NCBI GenBank assembly: GCA_030248065.1
Contig: JASAMV010005647.1
Location: 17,523-81,522, forward strand
DNA from: Rhynchonema sp. JSB1_4
Lineage: Eukaryota > Nematoda > Chromadorea > Monhysterida > Xyalidae
DNA: 64,000 bases
Direction: 5' to 3'
A program made the translations under genes and the position numbers. Shown here piece by piece: positions 37,490 to 55,600 of this stretch (its first letter is position 1; every line of letters begins with the position of its first letter). Below the pieces are notes generated by a model. That model had not been told where the DNA came from and ran no database searches. It saw nothing but the letters and a program-made list of their open reading frames with translations.

Positions 37490-39876
37490 ATCGGAGCTAG
37501 CATGGTAATGCTAAGCGACATATGGTTCATTCCCTATAGTGCGCTTTCTGAAAATTTTGATCGTGCGCTATTTCAACAATACTCAGCCGAATGAGCTCAA
37601 ACTTGCACACAATCTATATACCGTGCCCCAAAATGGCCACACAAAATTTCATCCCGCTGTGTGCCCACACGCGCAATCGCGGGCAAGATACAGTTGTCAT
37701 TTTTGTAAAAACGTTCTTTCCCTTTTTTTTTTCCACAAAAAACTAGTCAGGGCCCAGACGTTACTGAACACCAAAAATGTTAATATCGCATATGGGGTTT
37801 TCGCACACGAGAAACACGATGGTGCTATCGCCGACTTCGTAACTCCACGACTGAGACCGGTTCCAGACCATGACCACGACATTTTGTATGTAAAGTGTGC
37901 TTCCCGAAGTAAAATTTCGCCGAAAAGTTGGGTTACCAGAACTATTAAAGTTGTTTATGTGGTTTTCGTACTCGAGAAACACGGTGGTGCTATCGCCGAG
38001 TTCGTAACTTTTAGTATGAACGGTTCCAGACCATGACTTTTTGTACAGAATGTGTTGTTCTAAAGCCAAAATCAGCGGTTATATGTGTTTTTAATTTTTG
38101 TTACGTCAAAAATATATTAATTCCAATTCGTTAAATGTTTTTCAGCTCAAAAAGAGCCATAATGGACGCTCAGACACACACAATAATGCATTAGTGCACG
38201 CTACGTAGTTGCCTGATTCATAAAGCGCACAATGTATTAAACACAACACACAGCCAGCCAGCCAGCACACACACACACAGGCAGGCAGGCAGCCAGCACA
38301 CACACACACAGGCAGCAAGCACAACAGGCAATGCAGCAATGCACGCGTAGTTACATATGTAGTAAAGCTTGTGAAGGAGATTGGCGAAGCGATGTCCGAG
38401 CGGTATAACGCGCAGCACTGAATATGAAAGGCCGCGGGTTCAAACATTCACGCGCGCAGCCAACTTTGTTGTATTTTTACAAACTTTTAATGAATTCTGC
38501 ATAACATTTTTCAGTTTTTTCGTGTTTTTATTTGAGATTAATTATTAAGCACAGGTGCGGTTCGAAGTTTATGCGCTGTGATGTCATTCATGATAAAATA
38601 CGCACAAGGTATCAACTTCCTAATTATATAAAATTGCTGTTGCTCTCTAATATTCGAAGCATTTCCGCATTTTATAATTTGACTTTTGATGGAAGATGGT
38701 AATTTTTACGTGACATTGAATCGAAGATCAGATGCGATGGCCGCCAACAAAGCAATCTGGAGACTGATGTTTGACACTCATTTCATTGCTGAAGCTGGAG
38801 GGACAGGGGGCATGGAAGTTCATTGCACAGCTTTGCTTGGTACTAAACCAACAAGTGCCATTCTCTGAGACGATGCGCATTCAGTGCGCTATAAATGATG
38901 GTACCTAGGGTGTCAAATACATACCTGGCGGTAAATTAAAAAAAAAATAAATAACTTGACAAGTTACCATGTTCCTCAAAAGCATAGACATGCGCGTGGG
39001 GCACTGCGTTAGTTTTGTTTCAGTGGTGGGTGAAGACGCAGACACAAGCGTGTCTCCACTGTTAGAACCCCATAGTGAAATCGAAACACAAAATTGGCCT
39101 TATGTCACGATAACCACCGATTCATATATCCTGCCAAAAAGTACAGCATCCTTAAACTGACCCCCACACCTCATTGCGCTCATGTGCGTTGATTACTTGA
39201 GAAAAGTCTGATGGTCGACATTTTCTTAGTTAGAACCATTGCTTGCCGGAACTGAAAACTTTCTGTGCCTGATTTATCCGGGTTCTCTGTTTGACGCTTG
39301 CGCGATATAAAAGAACGACACAAGAAAGAAAAATGCCCCAAGGGGCATAAAAGAAATATGGTTCCCTGGCTGACTGGCATAAAAGAACGATACTAGCTTG
39401 CACGACTTTGCTGATGTTTCATTAGGCACTGGAATAAACGTAAGTGTGTTCTGAGCTGTTTGATACCGAACAGTAGACATTGAACCATATTCCCGGCGCG
39501 AACTCTTTTGAACCAACGCCCAGCCGATATCGAAACTTTCGTGCAAACCCAGGCAACTGTTTCTTCTTTTCAACCTCACGACGGTAACTGTGCAGTCTTC
39601 GGTTGCGCACGATGGTTCAACAAGGAGAGGAGTAAAGAGAATATTGCAATCTTTCAATATCTCCGTGCCCTGTGTCTCTGGTGGCAAGACAGCACGCGCC
39701 GGGAATATGGTTCAATGTCTACTGTTCGGTATCAAACAGCTCAGAACACACTTACGTTTATTCCAGTGCCTAATGAAACATCAGCAAAGTCGTGCAAGCT
39801 AGTATCGTTCTTTTATGCCAGTCAGCCAGGGAACCATATTTCTTTTATGCCCCTTGGGGCATTTTTCTTTCTTGTG
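37490..39876 (-). repeat. 2.4-kb dispersed repeat, copy 2 (inverted)
   Basis: This is the reverse complement of 17352-19741, including the foldback head (39320-39500 and 39695-39876), the tRNA-like module, the (CA)n/CAGCCAGC stretch at 38245-38320 and the 102-codon ORF (37761-38069, minus). The two ORFs differ at only a handful of residues. Both copies are complete at both ends, so this is a true family member and not a local rearrangement. Confidence 0.8.
38389..38457 (+). repeat. tRNA-derived (SINE-like) module in copy 2
   Basis: GATGTCCGAGCGGTATAACG (A-box-like) is followed by GCGGGTTCAAAC (B-box-like) at tRNA spacing. There is no matching acceptor stem. It is the counterpart of 18783-18850. 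Confidence 0.6.
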
Positions 39877-42003
39877 TAGGTACAATGTACCGCTTTTTTT
39901 CGAAAAGAACCATAACTGAATGGAGGTATTTGTATTCAAGTTGATGGCGACTCGACTGCACAGGTGTGCAAGGTACTCAACTGTCCGTTGACGTGTGGAG
40001 GAATAGAGATAAGGCATGTTGTTTGAAGGAAACGTAAACTGCTTTTGAGAGTTTTTCTTAATGCCGGAAATGGAAACACAAACGTTTCAACGCTCACACA
40101 ATGCTAAATTTATGCATCTGAGAAATGAAAATCAAATATCCTGCAGATCAGTGAAGCGGAGTTCCCATCGCGCAAAGGTCCACCACGTGGGCGCATGAGC
40201 GATAAAAGGGAACCATGCTTCGACCTTCACCATGCTGCCTGACGCTAATACATATCCACGTGTGCTTTGCACGCCAAAACTAACAAACATGAAGCCAAAA
40301 CGACAGCGAAAAATACACACTCAAAAATTCATTTGTGGGTTTCCGGAAAAACAGACACATACAATGTCTAAGTAAGCCGGACCGAGGTGAACATCAGAGG
40401 ACAAGCCAACCCTGCGATGGTATCGTTGCAAAGCCACGGGTCAGCGGTTGGGGCGAAAAACGGGTTAGGCAAACTGCTTCATATTGGGACATTTGTGATG
40501 GCGTAAAATGTTGAGAACGCGTTTCTTGTTTCTGTTACAAACCGACCCCGTTCCAACAACGATCATCGCGTATACGCATTGCGTCACAGTTTGTCTTACA
40601 ATTATTGCGCAACATGAACATGGACGAAACACAAGATGCCGGACATAGAAGCAACCGGTAAAGCCGATGTCACGCACATGCACGGTTCATGGGACTTGAT
40701 ACCTCTGATTAGTTGTGTTTTGTGTACTGTAGGCATAGATATGACTGAGCGCTATACTGCTTCGCAATGACAACAAAGCACGCATGCCCTGTCTTGTTTT
40801 TTCGCGTCCGGCATATGTCTAATTTCGGCTTCGGAAGGTAACCAAAATAATGGAAGTCACGCAAAGTTTGCCTTCTTTGCGATCTTGTTCACTGGCTCAA
40901 AGTCAGAGGTACTAACCCACAACTGGACTTGAAGTGTCATCGTGATTGACGGCCAAGTTCGAACTCAAGTCAAAACAAAACATAACGCGCGCGCAAACCA
41001 TGACAAAAGCGGCGCATGCGGTAATCCAACGACAACAACGATGCGCATTATTGTGCGTGCAAACAGACACAAATTACGTCCAGTCATGCAACCGCCGCCG
41101 GACTTACAGCAACAGGTCCATGATCGACATCATCCATATGCCAGCACGACCGTGCGTCTGAGCTCTGTGGTCGTGGAATTGTGCCGGATTAGTATATATA
41201 CATAGATGAATATGTTGTGTGTCGTTGATATAAATTCGACTCAATTACAGTAGCTGGTCTCGGCTCCGCGGCTGTCTTCAACACATGATTTGTGCGTGAT
41301 TGTGCTGCCGCGGTCTATGTATCTGTACAGTATATGTACCTGTTCGCTTTTTCCGTTCGGGCGACCGACAAAAAAGCTGCCGCACAAAACTATTGTTAAT
41401 GTGTACGGCGCACGAAACGCCACTTGTGTGTGATGTTAAATTCGTGCTGTTGCCTGGAATTTATTGACACCGAGAATAATATTATCTAAAACTTGGTGCC
41501 AGCAACCGCAGCAAACATAGGGGGGGCTCATGTGGTCCAACCAAGATTGAGCTAACAACAGCAGTGACTGGGGGTTGACGCCTGACAAAAAAGGTAGCAA
41601 ACCAGCCGGGACTGAACCAGAATCTGGCACTGGGTGCAAAATCATGAGAACACAAACAAAAACATGGTCACACAGGGAAGGTTTAGATCTGGCACATGGT
41701 ACATGTGATGTCATTTTGCATTGTGAAGCCTGACTGAATGGCAACTCATATTATGTACGTTGGCTGCTGCTCACCGGTTACCAAATTTCCTGTCTGACTT
41801 CCTTCGAATATCTGGCTGCTTTTTGTTGCCCGCAGACCAGGCCACGGTGCTGTTGAGTCAATTTCCTGAGAGAGTCCAAAAACAAAGCGAATGCACGCTG
41901 TTTGCACAAATCATGAATCATGAATGCAATCACTGAAACACAGTTGCGGGTGTTGCCACTGGAAGCTGGAAAAGGTGTCCCTGACCCGAAAATTTGTACA
42001 ATA
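39877..42003. other. Gene-poor stretch
   Basis: No gene, RNA or complete element was recognised. ORFs up to 102 codons are present on both strands without splice or domain support. Confidence 0.4.
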
Positions 42004-42146
42004 CAGCGAACTCTCGTTATAACGAATTTCGACATAACGAATCCTGCGTTTTTTCGATTTTTGCTCTTCGTTGTAATTCGTTAACACCTCATAACGAACG
42101 TGTTAAGCGCGTGTCCTAAGCCGTCCGTTATAATGAGGATCGACTG
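42004..42146. mobile_element. pogo/Tigger-like MITE, 143 bp
   Basis: The left end CAGCGAACTCTCGTTATAAC and the right end TTATAATGAGGATCGACTG are imperfect inverted repeats flanked by TA. CGTTATAACGAA-type ends are characteristic of pogo/Tigger elements. Confidence 0.75.
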
Positions 42147-43093
42147 TATAACCAAGGAAGCAAGAAGGAAGGGAAACGCGAGCAAAACATCAGGTGCGCA
42201 CGATTCGAGTAGCACACCAAGTAAAAGCAGACAATAACTCCTCAGATAAAGGGCAAAGGGAAACTGCCATCCTGCAGGACCTTACAGTAGTACTGTTTTT
42301 TTGTTCATCTCACATGGAATGGACACAAGTTTTACTGCATAAAAACGTCCGGAACAACGCTGCAAGCAGCAGTCGGGGGTAAATTTATTGCAAATTTGGG
42401 TTTCAACGTGCGCGCGCGGCACCGAAATGAAACTTGATAAACAATATGCATTTTCATGATTAGATAAACGTTGCTTCATCTTGTGGATATGGTTGGACCG
42501 CATTTAGCCACATCACGCAACGTATGTAGGTACATAGTACATCGTGTATTATATCAGAAATTATTAGAATATGCACCTCAACATAACATGGTCGCTGCAT
42601 CTGCTTTACAATCCGACATTGTTTTGATAACACATCGAAAACTTTTATCTTGTTTTATACAACATTCAATTTAATCCCATTGTGCAAAAATCAAACCATT
42701 ATGTAACCAACTGTTCAGATGTGCAAAACTTAATATTGAAAATACACTTCACCGTTTAAAATTACCTACGACCGCAGCAACAAGTCACTTGACATTCTGT
42801 ACAGCAATGAATATGGCACTTAGCTAAGTTTGTTGAAATGGCCCCATCAGAATAAATGTGATATGTTTTTGCTTCGCGAAAACGTATTAGCAAAGAAAGA
42901 GTCTCTCCAGAATATCGACATTTTCATAGCAATGTGCATAGTCGTGACGAATTGGGTTGCTCACGAGTTGAGCAAAATTCCACAGAACAATAATTCTCTT
43001 CAGGGGATGATTTTGGGCCATGGTACTATCGCGCACATCACGCGGGAATACAGTTTACTGTACGTGACACTATACAAACTCAGTCTCTACATG

Positions 43094-43099
43094 TTTATT
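43094..43099 (-). promoter_or_regulatory. Candidate polyadenylation signal of the TDO gene
   Basis: AATAAA on the minus strand, 38 bp beyond the TDO stop codon. Confidence 0.6.
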
Positions 43100-43136
43100 A
43101 CGTATACATAGGGCATGATAAAACACTATGTTTGAA

Positions 43137-46457
<3,321 letters not shown>

Positions 46458-49400
46458 TTTGGCCTTGAGTTAGTCGATGTTGAATTTGTACGTGGCAGAT
46501 GAAAGCTTGAAACACGTTTTGAACACGCTACCGTAACCAGATCCGGTGCAACTGGGCCTGCAAACTGGGCCGCAATCCTAACACCAAAGAAGACAAAACA
46601 TGCCCAAAAAGTCAGTAATAAACATATTTACAGCAAATCAGCATGCAGTCAAAAAGTGACGCGATGTAAACACAACAGCCACGCGCACGTTTTTCTTGCA
46701 AAAACGACCGTATAAATTTTATTGCAAATTAATGCGTGTGCACTTGGAACATTGACAACGGTGCACGTGGGTGTAGCGGCGATTTTACACGTAAATGTAC
46801 ATATTGTACTACAATTATAGAGTAGAGATCAGTTGTTTCTGAAAAAAGCTGCCTGATATTTAAAGTACATTCTCTTGCAAACTACATGTTACGAATACGA
46901 TATAAAAAAAACTCAGTGATTTTGCATTTGGTGAAATCTTGACAGTTTCGACCACTATTTGCATAACAACCACCCCAGGACCAGGTGTTTCGTTGTAACT
47001 TGTAACCACGTGTGCATTGCATGTCAGGTGTGACACACAGTGGGTCGAATTCTCAATCACCCGTCAACATTTGGTTGCGAATCTAGCGTACAGATATTCA
47101 CAGAACTGGTGAAACATTTTGTAGTGCAGAAGTTGAAACGAAACATTGAATCATGGTTATATGCAATCGTTTCGTGACCCCCTCTTCGAGAATTGCACGT
47201 GTGCAATGATGGCGTGCGTGGCGCGCGTTGAGAAAACGACCCATTGAACTTTCGTATAGCGGTTTCCTAATTCGGTTTGAGTGCGTTTCACGCATGAGAA
47301 GAGAATTGCGGTCTGCGGCCGTGTAATGGAATACAGTGTGGCTAATCAAATCGGTTCAATTATCATAGTTATCTAGAAACAGCGAAAATAAGCTGCTTTC
47401 GAACGACCGTTTTTACAACCGACGTCCAAGTATTTATTGATATTTGATCATCCACCGCGTGTTTATCAACGAAACAAACAAAAACGTTTAATTCAGTAGA
47501 ACTTAGAACACGCGCCACAATTGACGATAACTGGGTTTGCTCAGATGCACGTCACAACGATTCGATTTAATAGGACGTTTCCAGCTCATTTACGTTGCAA
47601 ATTGCAGAAATTATTCAAGAAGTTAATTGCGGACGCTTCAACTGTGCGTGTGCGGTGATCATGAACAAGGAACAAGAAGAGACATTTTGCCGCGCTTTCC
47701 TGGAATAATCCAGCAATAACGCGATAAAACTGTTTAACACACAAAAACCCTTAAATTATATTCAACAGTATATTTTTATTTCAACTGTTTTCAAGTTCAC
47801 ATACCCGGATGCAAAAACGTTTATTTCCATGACGTGACCTGACGTGTGACGGACAGATTACTGCGTTGCGTAACATACCGATAGACGATTATTGTGCACA
47901 ATTCAGCGAAATAAAAGAAGACGACAAGCCAGGATTTTAGAAGATCTATGCTGAGCTCAAGCTCAGTAATTATCGCGAATCACTCCAAAATCACACATGA
48001 CACTGACTGGCATGCGATCCCCAGCAACACACGTGTCCACAGCCAGTGAAACAGCACATGGTCGAATTCCAATGCTTGATACAATCTTGCGCCTGATTCA
48101 TAAAGGCAGGGTGTTTTGAGACTTTGGGCCGTATATGAACTTTTAACGCAAATCCACTGGCATGGACTTGGCATAGGCATGGCGAACTTTGATTGAGCTG
48201 TATACGGCCCGAATTTCGACCAGCGCAAAAGTTATTTTGGTGCAAGGGGAACAACTTTTGCGCTGATAGAACTTAGTGCGCCAACCCTATCACAAAATAC
48301 ATCTCAAATTGTCCTATGCTCGAGCCAAGTATATGATCAAAGTTGATATACAGCCCATTGTGTTCAAGGATAGTGCATAACAAAGATGACCCAACCTCAA
48401 AGCATTCCTCCAAGCAGACATGCGGCAGACTTTGTGGCGGGGGACACTGTTGGTTGGTGATTGTCAATGGCTTGGCTTGACGCTGGATCAAAGGGGGATA
48501 TGCCACAACCACGCATACCAATGGGACCAGCTGCAAATAATATGCAGTAATTGTCATGTCAGTCAATTTTTCGTACAACAAGCACTTTAGAAAACTGACT
48601 GCATAAACTCACTGACATGTTTCTACGAACTGCCTAAAACTAACGACATAACCTCGCGCCTTGCATATCGTGCCTCACTTATTCCTCACTTTGGGTTAAG
48701 CCGCTGAAACATTAAGACAAAGCCTAAACATAGGCTGGAGTCACACATGAATTGAAGCAAAGATTAGCCCTAAGTGCATCATTCTGATGCGTTAATTTTC
48801 CTCTCAAATGACCGGTGCCTGTTGGAGAACGCGCGGGCGCGACGTTATCATGTCAGTCAGGGCTTGTTTTCCCTGTATGGAGTTATGAAACCTTGTTGTA
48901 TTGAAAGACTGGCTGGTACATGACAGTTGCTCAAATAATACGAATAATGAAGCGACTGCCCGATCGCGGATGGAAAAACACATCAGAGCACAAACCGTCA
49001 GCAATGTTCGTAGCATTGTTTGTGACTTGATTTTGTGTGCAATTGGTATTTTTGCGAGCCAAAGAATAAATTCTTCTTCTTAATACACTATTATTCCTTC
49101 GGTGAGTCGCAATACCATTTCATAATATGTTTGAGGTTGCCAGTATGATATGGGCGTCAGCCAGGGTGTGAATGTGGCCAGATGTTACATTTTGTGACCA
49201 GACGGAAATAAAAAGTGTTTTTATCTTTGGCAAGCCGCACCGTTTTAGTTGATACAATTATAAAAAGACTGCCTTTTGCGAAGAAAACAACACATTTGTT
49301 ATTTGCCAGAGAATGTTACTAAAGTACCGTGGCGAAAAAGAACAAGACAATACCCGTTTGATGAGCTATTGGTTAACAGTTTGCAGGGCGATATTGTAAA

Positions 49401-49643
49401 ATAATTACATAATGCGCTACACCGGAGTTAAAAAAACAATTATTTTGTTTTAAAATGCAAGCGATAAAATATTATCACCAAGAGTAGGAACAACAGTAAA
49501 CAGTGAACCAAAAACAAAAAAACCAAAGGAACGATAAAAATTCAATGGCAAGAGCCGAAACACTGTCTCCAGGAACATTCCAACAAGAAAACGCTGGATT
49601 CACAATAACGGCCACTTCTGCACTCGTAAAACATGCATTTCAA
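46458..49643. other. Intergenic stretch, no gene recognised
   Basis: Spacer upstream of the TDO start and downstream of the SENP stop. It must hold the TDO promoter, but no element is recognised. A minus-strand ORF at 48273-48581 has a hydrophobic N-terminus and four Cys, but nothing else supports it. Confidence 0.4.
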
Positions 49644-52600
49644 TCACAGCATCAATTTCTTGCTGACAATTTCATATATAGTGCGCTCACGAAAGTATGG
49701 CATATGGTCCTGAAATGAGTGAGAAATAACGTTAAAATTCGAATCATGAAAAAATCGCGAACAAAATTCGAACCTGTGTAAAATTAATAATGGCGTCACG
49801 CGTGATGTACTCGGCAAAGCGACACGCAAACATGCCACAATCGCTGCCATTACGTTGTTGCGGAATATCCTGATGTTTCAAGGCAACGCGTCGGACGAAT
49901 AGTGGCGTGAATCGAAGCGTGAAGCTGCTTACCTTCATAATTCTCAGGTCCCATTCGGTCATATCAAATTCTTGTTTCTTTTTGTCCAAATGCTCGGCTT
50001 TCAGATATTCACTGAAACAAAACCGTGGTGTGAATTAGGGCTCGCGCGGGAAATTTTTTTGAAGGACGGGAAAAGTTGGGGAAATTTCCCGTTTTCCCCA
50101 AGGGTCCGGGAATTCTTGCGGGAAATAGAAGTTTGGAATTTTGAAGGACGGGAAATGTCGCGGGAAATGGTTTTCAGAATTTTGAAGGACGGGAAATTGC
50201 GGGAAAAGGCCTATTTCCCGCGGGAAATGCGGGAAAACGGGAAATTTCCCGCGGGAAATGGCGGTATTTCCCGCACAAAACAGGAATTTCCCTTAAATTT
50301 CCCGCTGAAAATAGGAATTTCCCGTAAATTTCCCGCGGAAAACAGATATTTCCCGTAAATTTCCCGCCCTAGTTTTTTGGTTTGAGAAGTTACTAATGCA
50401 ATATCTGGCCGCTATAAGCGTTCCTTTGATGTGGATGACAAGTCCTGTTGTCTGTTGATGTAAACTGGCAATGTAAAAGTAAAGGTGAAGTTGCCCTTTG
50501 GGAGATGAACAACAACCGTATGACAGTATTTACCAAGAATTCAGGCCTGATCATGCTGAGACACGTTCAAGCGAGCATTATCTGGTTACGCACACGTGCC
50601 ATTAATGGCCGTGAATTTCTCGATTGAGCGGTTCAGTGCGTGAGCCGCTAATTGTAAGTTGAAAATGCAGTCTAAGTCAATTGCTCAGAGTTGTGATCCT
50701 CATGAACATGCCTGAAGGAGCCAAAAACTCTATTTCCCCAACCCATACTAAAGAAGAAAATCCAACAAAAGATGATCTGATCGCTTCGATTTCCCGTTTC
50801 CCGCGGGAAATTTCACGGGAATTACTCACGGGAATTCCCGCGCGGGAAATGGTCGAAGGACGGGAAAAATCGGGAAATGGCCGATTTCCAGCGGGAATTT
50901 TCAGGCACTATTTCCCGCGGGAAATGGAACTATCGAAAATATTTCCCGGGAAACGGGGACGGGAAATTTCCCGCAAATTTCCCTCCCTCCCGCGAAATTC
51001 CGCGGGAAAAAATTTCCCGCGCGAGCCCTAGTGTGAATCGCGGCTAATATTCATGAGGTCAACGCACATCCACAACGCTGGACGTCAACGCTGACGAGAG
51101 GACCAGCGTTGACCATTGGCGTTGACGACCAAACAATTGGCTCGTATCGCAGCAGGACCGAACCAAAAGCGCACAACCCCAGCCACACACAGTCATTCGC
51201 CTACCGTATGTCAATCAGGCACTGTTTGTTCTGGCCGCCCATCGAATCATAGTAGCTGATCGTTTTGTACCGGAAGTCCACCGTCTGAATATTTACCAAA
51301 AAGTAATCGCCAAACAACAATATAATATTAATTAGATTAAGTAGTTTGCAAAATCCCGACAGAACCCTACAAACGACCTTCGACAGAAAAAATCGTCAGC
51401 CGAAGCCTAACCACAGGCCTTAGCACAAGCTCAACGTCGGGCACTAAATACAAGCAGAATCCAAAGCCCTAAATTTATGTTGTCGAGATTTTGTCTGTCG
51501 GGATTTTGTTTGTGGGAATATTTTATCCGGTTCCCAATAATTATGCAACAACAACAACAACTGGCACGGACATGCACTCACCGCCAAACACCAGTGGACG
51601 CCGAGATGGACGGGAATAATGAGAATGTTGTGCGCGAAAATGTCGACTTTGCGCGTCCACCGTTTCACGCCGGCGTGACCGGATTGGTTGATTTTGGGAT
51701 AGAAGAATGTGTTGAACGAGTATGAACTCGGCAGTTGGTCGTCGGTGGCACCGCGCGCGCACAGCAATTGCATGTAGAAATTGATCACCTGTCAAACGAA
51801 GCAAGGGACTGGTGTAATTGGTGCAGGGTGATGATGACTATGGTCCGTCCACGTGAGAAAAACATACTTGCTGAACTTTCTATCACACACACTGAACAAC
51901 CGACCTCATCATTGAGCCAATTGAGTCCGGTCAACGTGCGTACATCGTTACGCGTGATTGTCAATGTAAAACCATCAGCCAGTTTCTCCTGGGCGCTGCC
52001 CGGCCCAACTGCTGCGCGCACCACGTCCAATTGTTTGGTCGATAATTCTGCGAAACAGCAATAAAGGGCACTCAGAAATGCGGCAATAAACTCAAAAGTA
52101 TGGAAAATGACGACAAACTTGGGAACTCATCCTTGATCAGTGGTTCGGGGAACTCGACAAAATTCAAATCCTGGAATCGGTGCCGCAGGAATTGCTCTTC
52201 GGCGTAACGCCGGTTGAAGCTCGCGCGCTGCAATTAGTTGGAATGAACTCATGGTATAAAAAGAAATACAAAAAACAAATAAAAAGAAACAAAACAGAAA
52301 ACTACCGATTCCTGACGCATCATTAGCTCGACACTGAGCTGATGGTTCTGCGCCCGTCGACGCTCGCGCTTGACCAGGTATTCGGACTGACTGAAAGAAA
52401 AAACCACAGGAAAAACTTGAAAAATTCAGCCATAAAAATCCAAGAAAATTTTCAGGCAACAAACGCACGTTTGGAGAAAGACTTGATCGGGATTGAAGTC
52501 TTCGAAACGTTGCGTCAATCGACCGACCCGCTCCGCCGACAAATGATGGCGTCGATGTTGGGCTTGTGGTTGATTGGCTGGCGTCACTGCTGCTGCTGGA

Positions 52601-55600
52601 CTGGTCGCTGGAACAACAGCTAATGCACAATACGCATGCAAGCAAACGGGGAAGAATAAGAATCACAAATGAATAAAGGTCGATAGTATCACAGTTGGTG
52701 ATCGGTGTGGTGGTGTTGATCACGTGACCGTTCCGCAAAAGAGCCAACGGTTTATGGGTCGCTAACCAAAATGGTTCTCAGATTGCTAAAAAATAACATA
52801 CACGCTGGTCGAAGCTATTGTCGCAAAATATGCTGCGCATAAAAAAGCCGCGCGACCGAGGCCAGACCAGACCAATCACAAAGTTTGGGAGTAGCGTCCG
52901 ATCAAAACACAATTCATAACAGAAGCACCAACGTGACTCTGAATCGAGTGTGATGGTGGACGCTGGTGTTGGACTGCGTGACGTCGACGATCGTGTCGAC
53001 ACCAAATCGTCCAACAACGATCGTACACTGTCCACACGGTCGCGCATTGGGTCGGACGTCGATGGGTGTTGGGCGTGGTCGGATAGGGCTGATGCGAAAC
53101 GCACACGATCTGAAATTTAGGACTGGTGTATTTATGTTTCGAAAATCACCAGGTGCAATCTGCACCCAAATGTCTCAGTTTTGGGTGTAGATTGAAAATA
53201 TTTATAGGCGCAAGTTGACTGATTTACACATAGAATGACATAATTCTAAATACAGATTGTACATGAACCCCAAATTTTAGCTGCAGATCCCACATTTTAG
53301 ATGCATATTGCACTTAAAAATGGCAAAGGATTAGGTGATGATCGCATCGAGCAGGACAATGGTGGGACGAAACTGTGTGAAGGTACAATCTGCCCCTATG
53401 AACACTTGTGCACCTCGACCGAGATCTTGCAATCTGCAGCCCGAATTTTTACATTTTGTGACGTGTAAAATAAAATTCAAGGCGCAAATTATGACTGAAA
53501 TTCAGACCATGTGGCCCGAATTGCACCTGGCTGCCACACGCACGCTTCATCCGATCACAATTGTTTACAATGTGAATCGGCAAGTGTCAAAATAGTGGCG
53601 TACACAGCTTCACTTTGGGGGCGCCGGCGCATTTTCACACAAAAGTCAATTCTTGCCCCCAAATGTTCCCCAAATTTTGCAAAGTTATGGGATCAACGGC
53701 CATGGATCAAAACGCAAATAAAACAACAAACGGCCAACCGACCAACAGATCGTGACAATCGCTGTTGTGGGCGCGACGGCGATTGGTAATCGACACCAAC
53801 ACTGCGCAACAGATCGGCGTATCGATTGCGTTCGTCCATATCCACTGACTGAAATGGTAAAAACACAACTGAACTGCCTGAACAGCACAGCAATGGAAAT
53901 TTAATGCGGGTGGAAACAAATAACGCTGGCTGATCACATGTATGTACATACAGTTGCATTTTTTCCGAAGAAATATATTTACTGAAAGTTTTTATAAAAA
54001 AACCCGATCTTTTTCGATATTTTTCTGTGCCATAAGGGCTATTCGCCTGTTAAACGACCAAAAGACATAGAAAGTGGTGCTTTTGCACGATTTGCGAAAA
54101 GTGACTTCGCGACTTCCCATTTTTAGAAAATGTCGATTTTTTTGTGCTTCGCACTGCCTGGAAAATTATCGGTTGGTGATTTTGGCTCCGGAAAAAGCGG
54201 TTTTTCTGATTGTTTTTTTTTAAATCTGCAACTGCGCGTAAATATAGGAAGGGCACAACTAGAGACGTACGGTTCGATTCGTTTGCGTCACGTTCACAAT
54301 CGACGAGCTGCGCGACGTTGAACTGGATATGGTTATGGGAGCACCGTAGTTTTGAGCAGATGGGGAATAATCGACTGCTGAAAACTGACAGCCAATCACA
54401 TCGAACAGTCGTGTTTGAACGTTTTTAAGTTTCCCACTCACATCGATTCGACACATTGGCTGAAACATCAGCCCATTTCCGGCGTACACGGTCCGACCGA
54501 TCGAACGGCGATTGATAACTGACTGGCCGAGACTGGTGGGCGGCAAGCGGCGACGGGGGGAAGGGGCCGTGGTGCACGACTGCAACGAATCGACAAACGG
54601 TACTCATGGTAGATGACTGAATTAGTTACTCAATAATAATAATTTAAATTCAACAGCAATTTTACCGGCCACAATTTTCGGTTCATCGTCATCGTACTGT
54701 TCTCCATTGCTGCCATTGGCTGCTGTTGTGGACGGGTCAGACCGATGGAGGCCGATAAATAAATCGGGCGCCTGTTGTGAGAGGCGCATAGAATTCAGTT
54801 TTGTGGATGTAGAAAGCAAAATCGCCCTTTTCCGATCGCAAAAAAACAACGTTTTTTTGATAAAATAAGCACAAGTCAAATTTCATTTCATCCGAAGCCA
54901 TTACCGATCGGGTCTTCATACCTGCTGTTGTTGTTGTCGTACGGCAGAAGTGGATGGTTGTTGCGCTGCGTCTGCGTCATCGTCGTCAGTTTCGTCGGTC
55001 AAATCAATCAACGGCGGTGATTGGTCATCGACATTCGACATATTTGAGTGACCAATCAGTGAGGCGACCGCCAGTCGTTTGTCCAATCGATGCGGGTTAC
55101 GGTAGTGATAGTGGGACGTCGGCGACAGGGTAAAACTCGAACCGGGTGTGGGTGGAGTGACCAGCACCTGCTAGGGCAGGGATCGATCACAATGGACTAA
55201 ATTGACATAAATGACGAGCGGGGGTTATTTTGCAATTTCCTGGTAAGTTTGTTACCAGGCAGGGCGCGCGTGCACCGTCGTTGAGCCCATTTTGGAGTAT
55301 TGGAATTTTTTTTGCAAAAATACTTCTGAGAAACAACGTATTTTGCCATTTTTGGGCAGCTCGAGCTGGCTTTTTTTCAAAAAAGAATCTTGAAAAAAGA
55401 ATCTCAGACTATTTGTTCTCGCAAATTTGAAGACGCACCAAATTTTTACCCCATAACAAATATTGACTTGCGCAAAACAGTCACAGCAATCGATCAAACT
55501 AACTTTTGGCGTGTAATACGCGGCACGATTCGATGCGCCAGCCGCAGGTGTCAGTGGAATGGCCGGTGGTTTCGACGAGAATCCTTTGACGAATTCCCAC

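Noticed and set aside
48273..48581. Minus-strand ORF with hydrophobic start and four Cys, possible small secreted protein
   Set aside because: Start codon uncertain, an acceptor-like site falls inside the hydrophobic part, and nothing downstream supports a cysteine-rich fold.
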